Assembly: GCF_002243645.1 (NCBI RefSeq)
Contig: NZ_CP017704.1
Coordinates: 3,552,001 to 3,616,000, forward strand
DNA length: 64,000 nucleotides
DNA from: Peribacillus simplex NBRC 15720 = DSM 1321
GTDB taxonomy: Bacteria; Bacillota; Bacilli; Bacillales; DSM-1321
Reading direction: 5' to 3'
In this document: in pieces, positions 16,529 to 24,973 of the stretch
How positions within the stretch are numbered: position 1 is the stretch's first letter
Layout: the number at the start of each line of letters is the position of its first letter
Notes under the pieces: generated by a model
Told to the model about the DNA's origin: nothing
What the model saw: the letters and a program-made list of their open reading frames with translations, nothing else
The model's database searches: none
Position numbers and translations under genes: made by a program

Positions 16529-18433
16529 ATGAATTTGATGACATATGAAAAACTACAATATATACAACTGAAAGAAATGGTGAAAAACCATTGTGTAAGT
16601 GGTTTAGGAAAAGCATTATTGGATCAGTTAAAGCCAAGCAGCATTTTGAACGTTGTTAAAAATCGGTTAAGCGAGACGACGGAGGCAAGGAATTTGCTAA
16701 ATGCAGAAAGCCATATTCCCTTAAAGGGTATTTCCCATGTGGGCTACCATATCGACAAACTGGAAAAGGGAATGATTTTGGAGCCCACTGAGTTGGTGGC
16801 GATAGCAGACTTCTTAAGAGGCTGCAGGAATATCAAGAAATTCATGACCGATAAAGAGTTCTTTGCACCTACCCTGCATTCCTACGCCCGCTCCATGACT
16901 GAATTCAGGAGCATTGAAGAAGAAATCCAATTTACCATAAAGGGAAATATCGTCGTTTCCGAAGCCAGCAAGGATCTGAAACGGATTCGGAACCAAATCA
17001 TCAAGACGGAAAGTAAAATAGAGGAACGGTTGAATAAGTTCTTGAAGAGCGGGGCCAATAAAGAGTTCATTCAGGAGTTTTTCATCAGCAAAAAAGATGA
17101 TCGCTATACAATCCCGATCAAAGCCTCTTATAAAAATCAGGTGGCCGGAACGATCGTGGAAGTTTCTGCAAAAGGGGCTACCGTGTTCATTGAACCTGCC
17201 TCTGTAACGAAGTTGAATGTAGAATTGGCTAGTTTAAAAGCGGAAGAATCGATGGAAGAGTATCAACTTTTGGCCACATTATCTGGGACGGTTTTCGAGC
17301 AGCTGAAACCGATCAAGATCAATATCGAGCTAATCAGTCAATATGACATGATCTTCGCAAAAGCCAAGTTCAGTAAAAGCATGGATGCCATCGAACCGAA
17401 AATCAATGATCATGGTTATATTCAGTTAAAAGGCTGTAAACATCCTCTTTTGCCACAAGACAGTGTACCTTTGGATTTTGAGATCGGTAAGGATTATCGC
17501 AGCTTGATCATTACTGGTCCAAATGCCGGGGGGAAAACAGTCGTCCTGAAAACGATCGGCATCCTTACGTTGGCCGTCATGTCAGGGCTTCATGTTGCCG
17601 GAAAAGAGGGGACGGAGCTTGCCGTCTTCGATCAGGTATTCGTCGACATCGGTGACAATCAAAGTATTGAAAATGCGCTGAGCACGTTTTCATCGCATAT
17701 GAAAAACATCTCGGAAATCATGGGGGCAATAACCAATAACTCCTTGCTGCTGTTCGATGAAATCGGGAGCGGAACGGAACCGAATGAAGGTGCTGCTTTA
17801 GCGATTGCCATCCTTGAGGAATTTTATCAGAGGGGCTGCATAACCGTTGCGACGACCCATTATGGTGAAATCAAGCGCTATTCGGAAATACACAGTGATT
17901 TCATGAATGCGGCCATGCAGTTCAATAGTGAAACACTTGAGCCAAAGTATAAGCTGTTGATCGGGCAATCCGGGGAAAGCAATGCCCTGTGGATCGCGAA
18001 AAAGATGAATGTTCGTGAAAAGGTTTTGCAAAAGGCAAAGCTCTATATCGATAATAAAGACTATGACTTGGAGCGTGTCCAGGAAGGTAAAATCAAAAAA
18101 GCGAAGCCAACGGCGATTCCAAAGGAAGCATCATATGAATATGAAGTCGGCGACAAAGTAAAGGTAAGCGAACTGGACGGATATGCGATCGTTTATAAGA
18201 AAAAAGATTCATACAATAATGTCACCGTTCTTTTCGAAGATACCTTCAAGGAGGTTCATGCCAATAGGCTCGAGCTTGAAATAAAGGCCGTCGATTTATA
18301 TCCTGAAGGCTATGATCTCAATTCTTTATTTGTCAGTTATAAAGAAAGGAAATTGGACCGGGACCTTGAACGGGGATCAAAAAAGGCGTTAAAGAATGTA
18401 GCAGCGGATATCCGGAAGAAGCTTGGTGAATAG
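16529..18433 (+). CDS. MutS2-like ATPase lacking the Smr domain
   Basis: A 634-aa MutS-family ATPase related to MutS2: core/lever helices (about 1-310), then the ATPase with Walker A GPNAGGKT, Walker B LLLFDEIGSGTEP and the THYGEIKRYSE loop, then a KOW-like segment (YEVGDKVKVSELDGYAIV, about 545-590). MutS2 is usually near 785 aa and ends in a nuclease-like Smr domain; this protein stops before it. B. subtilis MutS2 has been shown to act on collided ribosomes, so a ribosome-splitting or rescue role is a reasonable inference; mismatch repair is unlikely because the mismatch-recognition domain is absent. The ATG at 16529 has AAGGAGG 8 nt upstream. Its leader suggests induction by translation stress. 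Confidence 0.85.
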   Translation: MNLMTYEKLQYIQLKEMVKNHCVSGLGKALLDQLKPSSILNVVKNRLSETTEARNLLNAESHIPLKGISHVGYHIDKLEKGMILEPTELVAIADFLRGCRNIKKFMTDKEFFAPTLHSYARSMTEFRSIEEEIQFTIKGNIVVSEASKDLKRIRNQIIKTESKIEERLNKFLKSGANKEFIQEFFISKKDDRYTIPIKASYKNQVAGTIVEVSAKGATVFIEPASVTKLNVELASLKAEESMEEYQLLATLSGTVFEQLKPIKINIELISQYDMIFAKAKFSKSMDAIEPKINDHGYIQLKGCKHPLLPQDSVPLDFEIGKDYRSLIITGPNAGGKTVVLKTIGILTLAVMSGLHVAGKEGTELAVFDQVFVDIGDNQSIENALSTFSSHMKNISEIMGAITNNSLLLFDEIGSGTEPNEGAALAIAILEEFYQRGCITVATTHYGEIKRYSEIHSDFMNAAMQFNSETLEPKYKLLIGQSGESNALWIAKKMNVREKVLQKAKLYIDNKDYDLERVQEGKIKKAKPTAIPKEASYEYEVGDKVKVSELDGYAIVYKKKDSYNNVTVLFEDTFKEVHANRLELEIKAVDLYPEGYDLNSLFVSYKERKLDRDLERGSKKALKNVAADIRKKLGE

Positions 18434-18460
18434 TACGATCATCCAATAACGAATCAAAGT

Positions 18461-18495
18461 GCAAAAAAGCCTCTCTAAATGAAAGGCTTTTTTGC
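18461..18495 (+). terminator. Terminator after the mutS2-like gene
   Basis: GCAAAAAAGCCT / AGGCTTTTTTGC; usable in both directions, so it may also end the small minus-strand gene. Confidence 0.85.
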
Positions 18496-18517
18496 GTTGT
18501 ATCGCCAAAAGTCTATT

Positions 18518-18661
18518 TTACTTAATTCTTTTACTTCTATTATGATATAGATTAATTAATTCTGCATTTTGCTCATTCATCTTTTTCACATTCTTATTAA
18601 TCGTGGCCAATTCCCACAGTACAGCTAATCCAAAGATTAGCATAAGCGTTAATAAATCCAT
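18518..18661 (-). CDS. 47-aa small membrane protein, unknown
   Basis: ATG at 18661 with a strong Shine-Dalgarno AGGAGGG 5 nt upstream. The peptide has one N-terminal TM segment (LLTLMLIFGLAVLWELATI) and then a polar coiled stretch (KNVKKMNEQNAELINLYHN). It resembles many small Bacillus membrane proteins with one helix and a basic tail. Function unknown; it lies 33 bp after the DMT exporter gene on the same strand and may be cotranscribed with it. Confidence 0.7.
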   Translation of the reverse strand: MDLLTLMLIFGLAVLWELATINKNVKKMNEQNAELINLYHNRSKRIK

Positions 18662-18694
18662 CGTTGCCCTCCTATTGATGTTTTGTACCTTTAA

Positions 18695-19660
18695 TTAAAT
18701 GATTCTTTTCAATTTCCTTGGATTCAATTTCTCAACTTGGGAAGGCAAGTTTTTTCTTTGATAATAATTGTTTTGAATCAATGCATATATGACTAAAAAA
18801 GTTCCGAGTAATTCGAATGATGATAGTGATTTTCCTTGGATAAAAACGATGACCAACGTGGTTATTGGAACCAGATTGATAAATAGGATTCCATTGATCG
18901 GCGTTAAAAGTTTAATGCCTAAATTCCAGCTTAAAAGGGCAATGGCACCGGGGAAAATAATCATGAAAATCATTTCGCCATAAATGGATTGCATAACCTC
19001 TGCTGTAGGGACAGACAGGCCCATTGCAGTTGCGAGGAATGTTATGATTGCTGATACTGTTGTTCCTAAAATGCACGTTAAAGTCGAATAGCGGAGTGTT
19101 GACCATCCATTGAATTGGTTGCCGCCCATCGTATAAATAACCCACCCTATAACCCCGATAAGAATGAAAAGGATAGGGATGATGCTATCTTTCAATAAAA
19201 CTACGAAGGATAAGTTGCCGTTGGTAATGACAAGAATGGCCCCTATCAAGGCAAGGAACATGCTGGCGATGGTATATTTCATGGGTCTCGCATTTTTGAA
19301 AACCCATATTATTAAAATTGAAATCATGGGCATTAATGATTCCATGATGGAAGCAACAATTACCCCGTTATGTCCCAGTAAGTCTTGACCTGCGAAAATG
19401 AGAAAGTTGTATACAGTGAACGCCATCGTTCCAAAAAATAATAATTTCTTTCCTTTCCCTTCCAGCTTAAATGACTCCTTCCCCTCTTTAATTAAAAGCA
19501 ATATCCCTAAAATTACGCTAACAGCTAAATATCGCAAAAAAGAGAAATAAAAAGGATCAATATACATCAAGGCCCTTTCTGCAACTGGAAACATCGCTCC
19601 CCAAGAAATGCTGGCTGTCAAACATAAAAGTGCACCGATTAAAACTTGATTTTTTTTCAT
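18695..19660 (-). CDS. DMT-superfamily (EamA) exporter
   Basis: A 321-aa protein with about ten TM segments in two EamA repeats (first ALLCLTASISWGAMFPVAE; second from about residue 160, LIGVIGWVIYTMGG). EamA transporters usually export amino acids or metabolites. It is divergent from the LysR gene at 19795, a classic arrangement in which the LysR protein activates the exporter. The substrate cannot be read from the sequence. Confidence 0.88.
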   Translation of the reverse strand: MKKNQVLIGALLCLTASISWGAMFPVAERALMYIDPFYFSFLRYLAVSVILGILLLIKEGKESFKLEGKGKKLLFFGTMAFTVYNFLIFAGQDLLGHNGVIVASIMESLMPMISILIIWVFKNARPMKYTIASMFLALIGAILVITNGNLSFVVLLKDSIIPILFILIGVIGWVIYTMGGNQFNGWSTLRYSTLTCILGTTVSAIITFLATAMGLSVPTAEVMQSIYGEMIFMIIFPGAIALLSWNLGIKLLTPINGILFINLVPITTLVIVFIQGKSLSSFELLGTFLVIYALIQNNYYQRKNLPSQVEKLNPRKLKRII

Positions 19661-19794
19661 AAAAGCTTCCCCTCAAAAATAATGATTGATTAAATTCCTA
19701 TACACACCTTATGATAAAGTCATTATCATGTAAAATGACTTAAAATGAATATAATCATCATTATTAATGATAGTTGAGAAAGGGGGTCACTTTC

Positions 19795-20691
19795 ATGGAA
19801 ATGCGAGATTTGCAAATATTCCAGTGCGTCGCTAAATATGGAAGCGTAAGTAAGGCGGCTGTTGAGTTGAATTACGTCCAATCCAATGTAACGGCGAGGA
19901 TTAAGCATTTAGAGCAGGAGTTACGGACGCCTTTATTCAATCGACATAAACGTGGCATGTCTTTAACTGCAGAGGCCAGAAAAATGCTGGAGTATGTAAA
20001 CAAAATTTTGCTTGATGTGGAAGAACTCAAGCAGGTATTCCTGGATAGTGAAACACCTACAGGGATATTGAACATCGGTACAGTTGAAACGGTCAGCGAT
20101 CTTCCCAAGATTCTAGCCTCATATCATAAACAGTATCCAAATGTCGATTTATCCATAAAGGCGGGGTTAACAGAAGACCTAATTAAAGATGTCATTGAAC
20201 ATAGGCTGGATGGCGCTTTTGTTACAGGACCAATTAAACATCCGCTCATTCAGCCATACGATGTATGTACAGAAAAACTAGTATTAGTTACAAGAAATGA
20301 AACATTTAACCTTGAAGAAATTATAACAGAACCATTTTTAGTATTCAGTCAGGGTTGTGGCTATCGCTCTAAACTGGAACAATGGCTTAAAGAAGAAGAA
20401 TTGATGCCCAAAAGGATCATGGAGTTCAATGTATTGGAAACGATCTTAACCAGCGTAACACTCGGCCTTGGCATTACCCTCGTACCACAATCAGCGGTAA
20501 ATCACCTTACAGCCAATGAAAAAGTGCACGTACATGCAATTCCGGAAGAATACCGCAATATCTCGACAGTCTTCATTCACCGTAAAGATGCTTATATGAC
20601 AAACTCCATGCAAAGCTTCTTGCAAACGATTGAAGCTCATCATGAAAACCGATTTAAGCAAAATCCTGGACTTACTCCTGAGCTGATATGA
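19795..20691 (+). CDS. LysR-family regulator, divergent from DMT exporter
   Basis: A 298-aa LysR protein: N-terminal wHTH ([37 protein letters not shown], about 5-60) and a periplasmic-binding-like effector domain (from about 90). The ATG at 19795 follows AAAGGGGG with 8 nt spacing; a TTG further up is not needed. The 134-bp divergent region to the exporter gene should hold its binding site. Confidence 0.92.
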   Translation: MEMRDLQIFQCVAKYGSVSKAAVELNYVQSNVTARIKHLEQELRTPLFNRHKRGMSLTAEARKMLEYVNKILLDVEELKQVFLDSETPTGILNIGTVETVSDLPKILASYHKQYPNVDLSIKAGLTEDLIKDVIEHRLDGAFVTGPIKHPLIQPYDVCTEKLVLVTRNETFNLEEIITEPFLVFSQGCGYRSKLEQWLKEEELMPKRIMEFNVLETILTSVTLGLGITLVPQSAVNHLTANEKVHVHAIPEEYRNISTVFIHRKDAYMTNSMQSFLQTIEAHHENRFKQNPGLTPELI

Positions 20692-20789
20692 AGGAAGGGG
20701 GAGCAGCATATCGCTTTACATAGAATGATAGAGGATCGCTGAAACCGTTGATTATTAGGCTGCGAAACTATTAAGGGTGGGGAAATCGT

Positions 20790-21683
20790 ATGGATGAAAA
20801 AGATTGTTTAATTTTACAATATTTATATAAAGACCAGAATCTGACAAAAGCTGCAGAGCGACTTTACATGACCCAACCCGCATTAACGTACCGCGTAAGA
20901 CAAATTGAAAAGGAATTCCAGACTGAAATACTAGCTAAAAATGGGAAAAATATTAAAATGACTCCTGCTGGAGAATATTTGGTAAGCTATGCAAACAAAA
21001 TGCTCATAGATTTACGTCAAACAAAAGAGTATTTATTGAGTATGGGAAGTGAAACGAAGGGTAGTTTGAAATTAGGTATAAGCAGCCATTTCGGACTTTA
21101 TAACCTGCCTTCCATTTTGGAAGAGTACATGGTTAATTGTCCAATGGTCCATTTAAATGTTGATACGGGCTTCAGTACGGAAATGATGGAATTGCTTATG
21201 CAAGGTGAGATTGATGTTGCGATTGTAAAAGGCGATTATGAGTGGCTCGATGAAAAGTTTCTTCTTGAGGAAGAAAATATATGCATCATTTCAAAAGATG
21301 AGATACTTGTTGATAGCCTTCCAGATTTTCCGATGATTAATCGTAAAGAACCGAATGTTTTACTGAAATATAGAAATATATCGCAAATTCCCTCTGAAAA
21401 AGGTATTGATTATTGGTGGAATGAAAGGTTTACATCGCCTCCTCTGGTAATGATGCAAGTGGACAGCTATGAGACATGCAGGGAAATGGTAAGAAGAGGG
21501 CTAGGGTATGCCATTATTCCTCGTGTTTTTTTGCAAAAAAGTGATGATTTGTTTTCCCATGATTTGATCTTAAAAAATGGTGAAGAGATAAAAAGAAGAA
21601 CATGGATGTTATACCGGCAATCATCTTTACAATTAGCCAGTGTTTCCAAGTTTGTGAGTGAAATTAAAAAGCTATATTGCTAA
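20790..21683 (+). CDS. LysR-family regulator
   Basis: A 297-aa LysR protein with HTH (NLTKAAERLYMTQPALTYRVRQIEKE) and effector domain (SHFGLYNLPSILEEYM; MVRRGLGYAIIPRVFL). It follows the other LysR gene by 98 bp in the same direction. No divergent or downstream target is visible: the next 1 kb is repeats and remnants, so its original target may have been lost. A repeat-borne terminator follows. Confidence 0.9.
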   Translation: MDEKDCLILQYLYKDQNLTKAAERLYMTQPALTYRVRQIEKEFQTEILAKNGKNIKMTPAGEYLVSYANKMLIDLRQTKEYLLSMGSETKGSLKLGISSHFGLYNLPSILEEYMVNCPMVHLNVDTGFSTEMMELLMQGEIDVAIVKGDYEWLDEKFLLEEENICIISKDEILVDSLPDFPMINRKEPNVLLKYRNISQIPSEKGIDYWWNERFTSPPLVMMQVDSYETCREMVRRGLGYAIIPRVFLQKSDDLFSHDLILKNGEEIKRRTWMLYRQSSLQLASVSKFVSEIKKLYC

Positions 21684-21711
21684 AAGGTTATATTGATTGT
21701 TCTCCTTTCAT

Positions 21712-21776
21712 ACTGTAGACAAACTCGAAGAAAAGCGAGTTTGCCTACAGTTTTTTTTATAAAAAACGTTCCAGCT
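21712..21776 (+). repeat. Terminator-head repeat, copy 2 (65 bp, perfect duplicate of 21992-22056)
   Basis: Hairpin CTGTAGACAAACTCG / CGAGTTTGCCTACAG (one mismatch), loop AAGAAAAG, then T8 and ATAAAAAACGTTCCAGCT. Identical base for base to 21992-22056. It is followed by TGATTTCAGAAATCCGCTCC and a GC-rich piece (21801-21880) like the arms of copy 1. Acts as a terminator for the LysR gene. Confidence 0.85.
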
Positions 21777-21991
21777 TGATTTCAGAAATCCGCTCCCTTT
21801 CCGCCGACTGTCTGCCAAGCCTCCTCGGCGCAAGCGCCTGTGGGGTCTCGGCTAGCCAGCTATTCGGCAGGAGTATCGCAAATTTCTTCAATCTAGTTAG
21901 GGTTAGACTCCATAAAAAAAGTAAAACATGAAGGATAACCAAGTCTACCTTTAAAATCATGGTTTGGGATTAGAGCATTCGGACCCTCCAG

Positions 21992-22110
21992 ACTGTAGAC
22001 AAACTCGAAGAAAAGCGAGTTTGCCTACAGTTTTTTTTATAAAAAACGTTCCAGCTGATTGGAATGGAAGGTACGAGACTCCTGCGGGGAAAGAGCGCCG
22101 AGGAGGGCTC
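21992..22110 (+). repeat. Terminator-head repeat, copy 3
   Basis: Same 65-bp sequence as 21712-21776, then GATTGGAATGGAAGGTACG and ACTCCTGCGGGGAAAGAGCG, the opposite arm of the dispersed element. Its right end abuts the integrase remnant, which it seems to have truncated. Confidence 0.85.
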
Positions 22111-22111
22111 C

Positions 22112-22257
22112 CTATGCTTATTACATGGATGAGAATGATGCAGAATCCGTTGCAGCATGGCAATATCTTTGGTCGCCTTGTAAAACCAATAGCCAAACGT
22201 TTTTCGCAAGGTATGGTTGCCGACATGTTCTACGCCAGTTTGAAGGCTATAAGATGA
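22112..22257 (-). pseudogene. Tyrosine recombinase (integrase) C-terminal remnant
   Basis: The minus-strand frame reads VEHVGNHTLRKTFGYWFYKA and then TKDIAMLQRILHHSHP, the conserved H-x-L-R-K-T region and following helix of phage-type integrases. No start, no N-terminal part and no catalytic tyrosine are present; the frame runs into repeat copy 3. It is a relic of a mobile element. Confidence 0.75.
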
Positions 22258-22574
22258 GAGGTAAAACAATATAGACCCCTAAAAGCTTAAAGTAGTCTAT
22301 TTCTTGTGTCGTTGATTTGTATTAATTTTTTACATCTTTTGAGTTACTAAAAATTTTAAAAATAAAGAGCGCACTAAAGAAAATAACCTGTATCCCTATA
22401 ATAAAATAAATAATATTTGGATAATGGGCCAGCGATATAGCATAGTAATGGTATTTATTATTGCTTCGGTTTCCTTATGTTTTTCGTTTATTAATCTTAT
22501 TACCTCTAGAAAGTATTTAACATTAACCATAGGTGAATCTAACGATAACTTGATAAAGCATTTGTGAATTATTT
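22258..22574. other. Decayed intergenic tract
   Basis: No convincing gene. The minus strand holds two overlapping pieces in different frames (MVNVKYFLEVIRLINEKHKE ... and HYPNIIYFIIGIQVIFFSAL ..., 22340-22530) that look like a frameshifted small membrane protein; a plus-strand 47-codon ORF from about 22422 lacks a good ribosome site. Confidence 0.35.
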
Positions 22575-22610
22575 AGACAAAAAGCCAACGATTTCGTTGG
22601 CTTTTTGTCT
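22575..22610. terminator. Bidirectional terminator
   Basis: 17-bp perfect inverted repeat AGACAAAAAGCCAACGA / TCGTTGGCTTTTTGTCT with a 2-nt loop. Confidence 0.9.
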
Positions 22611-22624
22611 GTACGATCATTTCA

Positions 22625-22690
22625 ATTATCATACATTCAAATTAGATAAAAAAATACCCTTCTTAAACTAAACTGGTAGTTTAGTTTAAG
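22625..22690 (+). promoter_or_regulatory. Operator cassette A (direct repeat + 13-bp palindrome)
   Basis: ATTATCATACATTCAAATT (22625-22643) recurs exactly at 23036-23054. It is followed by a perfect inverted repeat CTTAAACTAAACT (22662-22674), GGT, AGTTTAGTTTAAG (22678-22690), placed 66 bp before the start codon of the 58-aa gene. The shape fits a TetR/MarR-type operator. Confidence 0.6.
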
Positions 22691-22756
22691 AAAAATTGTA
22701 TTATTTTTCATCAATTAGGAAAATATATAAATAACAGAAAGAAGGAGGGAACAGAG

Positions 22757-22933
22757 ATGGAAGTAAATATGAGTGTTGAAGAAGTCGTGAATCAAATTTC
22801 TCAATTAGTAGAAAAAGAAGGGAAGCCACCTCGAAAGAAAGAGGTAAAGAAGTCAGATCCGGAGTTAATGAAAAATGCTTTGTATTATTTTCCTAGTTGG
22901 GATACTGCAGTAGAACATAGCATTGGATCTTAA
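22757..22933 (+). CDS. 58-aa protein, homing-endonuclease-associated-repeat-like
   Basis: ATG at 22757 with AAGGAGGG upstream; 58 residues. The layout (VVNQISQLVEKEGKPPRKKEVKK then ELMKNALYYFPSWDTAVEHS, i.e. helix, 'G-K-P-P-R', helix, 'F-x-S-W-x-x-A') resembles the short DNA-binding repeats found beside homing endonucleases and in some phage regulators. Function unknown; the gene is preceded by a strong palindromic operator and followed by a terminator. Confidence 0.65.
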   Translation: MEVNMSVEEVVNQISQLVEKEGKPPRKKEVKKSDPELMKNALYYFPSWDTAVEHSIGS

Positions 22934-22993
22934 CCATAAACGATACATAGACATTTATTTTTCAATTAGTATTATAAGGCAAGGGAAGTTATG

Positions 22994-23018
22994 AAGGCCG
23001 CCAATTGGCGGCCTTTTG
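22994..23018 (+). terminator. Terminator after the 58-aa gene
   Basis: AAGGCCGCC / GGCGGCCTT, loop AATT, T4. Confidence 0.8.
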
Positions 23019-23035
23019 AACGTGCGATTCTTTAG

Positions 23036-23103
23036 ATTATCATACATTCAAATTGGTTTTAAAAAGTACTCCTTATTCAAACTATCTATCGGGTAGTTTA
23101 GTT
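23036..23103 (+). promoter_or_regulatory. Operator cassette B (copy of cassette A)
   Basis: Same 19-bp repeat as cassette A (23036-23054), then AAACTA (23079-23084) and TAGTTT (23094-23099) as a looser palindrome. GGTAGTTTAGTT (23092-23103) is shared exactly with cassette A. It precedes a frameshifted gene. Confidence 0.55.
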
Positions 23104-23109
23104 AAATAA

Positions 23110-23333
23110 AGATATGGACGCATCAAAGGATTCCTGGTCTCAATTAGGGAAGATTATTTTCGGCAAGCCCGTATTAATGTCGATGGCTTACGGATGCGTG
23201 AAGCGTTAACTGGTGAAAACGATGTATTAGAACAATTTTTGATGTTTAAGGAGTAACTGTACAATTCGAATTTAGGGATGGAAAACCAATTGTGTTCACT
23301 ACCTTATTGGGTAAAGCAAATGAAATCAACTAA
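23110..23333 (+). pseudogene. Frameshifted small gene, unknown
   Basis: One frame reads GRIKGFLVSIREDYFRQA and then INVDGLRMREALTGENDV to a stop after LEQFLMFKE (23255); the next frame continues VTVQFEFRDGKPIVFTTLLG to a stop at 23333. Both parts look like coding sequence and one missing base near 23251 would join them. No ATG is present. Family not recognised. Confidence 0.45.
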
Positions 23334-23362
23334 CTTTGCATATTTTGATTACTACTTTATCG

Positions 23363-23393
23363 GACGCTTTCCCTGAACTGGAAAGCGTCTTTG
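23363..23393 (+). terminator. Terminator after the frameshifted gene
   Basis: GACGCTTTCC / GGAAAGCGTC, loop CTGAACT, short T-run. The stretch 23394-23669 holds another hairpin (ACTTATTA/TAATAAGT near 23450) and no gene. Confidence 0.75.
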
Positions 23394-23669
23394 TTATAGA
23401 AAAAAGGGATATTAAATAATGCCTTATTGTGAAATGATACTTATTAACTTAATAAGTAGTTTTTCCTTGAAATTAGTAAATGAATCAATTTCATAATATA
23501 AAAAATAAAGCCAAATGCACGATTTCTTATATTTTTTCTTTTCGGAAAGAGTGGAGTATCGATCTTTTTTAAGTCTATAAAGTTTGATACTTGCAAAGAA
23601 GCATAGTGTAACTTTTTTACATATGGGACCGTATAATAATTTGTTAAAACACATGAAAAGAGGGTTCCA

Positions 23670-24374
23670 ATGAAAAAGATATTGTTGATTTTGGCAGCCG
23701 TTTTTTTGGTAACAGGACTTAGTGCTTGTAAAGGAGTCCAGGAGGAAAATAAGGAATCTCCACCAATTTCAGAAAAGCCAAATGATAATCCTAAGCAAAC
23801 CGACGGGCAAGATGAAGATCCTCCAGGTGAATCGGTCGATGATCCGACAAAAGATCGGCCAAATACGAAAACGGATATGATCATATTAGAAGGTACGGAA
23901 GAATCATTCCAATTCACGCTTCATCATAGTCAGGCATTGGGATTTTCAACCTACATCGTGGATGACATGGTTGTTGAAGAGGCTAGTTCTGGTGAAGGAG
24001 ATGCAATGATTGTTTTTGCAAATTTTGCAGGCAAGAGAAATGAGGATGCCAAAGTTCAGATATTTTCCAAAAGTGAGGGTACGAATGCGACAATAGAAGA
24101 ACAGGCAGAGTTTGCGAGGGAAGTTGTGATAAGCAACGGCTTTGAGATTGAACAGCGATCTGATAATGCGCCTAACCGATTTGATTGGTCTGAGGTCGAA
24201 TTTGACATTAGTCAGAAGGGCAGTAATTATTTATTATTGGGTACAGTGTCGGTTTTTCAACATGGCGACCGCGTTTACTATGCGATAGTTCAATATCCGG
24301 AAGATTATGAAGAAGGCTTCATACCGCGGGTTGTAAAAATGTTTGATGATATCGTATGGTATGAAGCACCTTGA
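23670..24374 (+). CDS. Lipoprotein of unknown function
   Basis: A 234-aa lipoprotein: signal peptide with lipobox LSAC (VFLVTGLSACKG), a low-complexity acidic and proline-rich linker (about residues 28-70), then a compact domain (about 75-234) with SFQFTLHHSQALGFSTYIVDD and FDDIVWYEAP at the end. I do not recognise the family. AAGAGGG precedes ATG 23670. It is monocistronic as far as can be seen. Confidence 0.75.
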   Translation: MKKILLILAAVFLVTGLSACKGVQEENKESPPISEKPNDNPKQTDGQDEDPPGESVDDPTKDRPNTKTDMIILEGTEESFQFTLHHSQALGFSTYIVDDMVVEEASSGEGDAMIVFANFAGKRNEDAKVQIFSKSEGTNATIEEQAEFAREVVISNGFEIEQRSDNAPNRFDWSEVEFDISQKGSNYLLLGTVSVFQHGDRVYYAIVQYPEDYEEGFIPRVVKMFDDIVWYEAP

Positions 24375-24896
24375 TAAATGAGTATCCGAAATTGGGTGCA
24401 CCATTTTAACAGAGAATGGTAAGATATTTGTCCAAAAAGGGGGGCATAAGAAGGAATCCTGTTGAACGGTGGGGAGCTACTTGACCTAGTTCATTCAAAA
24501 ACTTTGATAGCAGCCCTTTTTTTCTTTCTTTTGACTAGTTAATTGAGCCTCAATTAACTCTAATTTCACCTCTAATTTAGTCTTAGCCTAATTTCTCAGA
24601 ATTTTAGTGAGAAATTAGGCTTTTTTACCTTTCATTATCCTTAATGTTGTAAATCCGCATTTTCCTGACTTTACCCCATATAAAATAGTAAAAAATCATG
24701 GATTATAACTAATTCTTGTTTTGAAACTATGGGGATCCCCAAAGAGTTAATCCCGTTAAAGCTCCATGCTGGTTCAAAATGATACCACGCCTAACCCCCT
24801 TTTTGTATTCGGAAATTTTAATAATTTTATAAATATTCATAGATGTTACTTTTTAAACTATAAAAAAATTCTTTAGTTTCATAAAAAAACCTTAAT
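24375..24896. other. Intergenic, no gene seen
   Basis: Contains an inverted repeat AGTTAATTGA/TCAATTAACT near 24537-24559, a terminator at 24585-24626 and a perfect 12-bp palindrome TGGGGATCCCCA near 24729. No riboswitch or T-box core was recognised. Confidence 0.5.
24585..24626 (+). terminator. Terminator
   Basis: Perfect 14-bp stem AGCCTAATTTCTCA / TGAGAAATTAGGCT, then T6; most likely the end of the lipoprotein transcript. Confidence 0.85.
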
Positions 24897-24925
24897 TTTA
24901 CTTATCATTAAAGTGAACGTAATAT
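24897..24925 (+). promoter_or_regulatory. Promoter of the M20-yfcC operon
   Basis: TTTACT (24897-24902), 17-bp spacer, TAATAT (24920-24925), about 50 bp before the start codon. Confidence 0.6.
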
Positions 24926-24973
24926 TTAAAAAGAAACATTTAATTTTCTGAATTTTTCGGAGGTTGTATATTT

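Noticed and set aside
16529-18433. DNA mismatch repair MutS
   Set aside because: The mismatch-binding N-terminal domain is missing; the layout is that of MutS2.
21712-22056. Attachment sites of a mobile element (65-bp direct repeats)
   Set aside because: The repeat is a terminator-like hairpin that recurs elsewhere in the window, and only 215 bp separate the copies, with no cargo gene.
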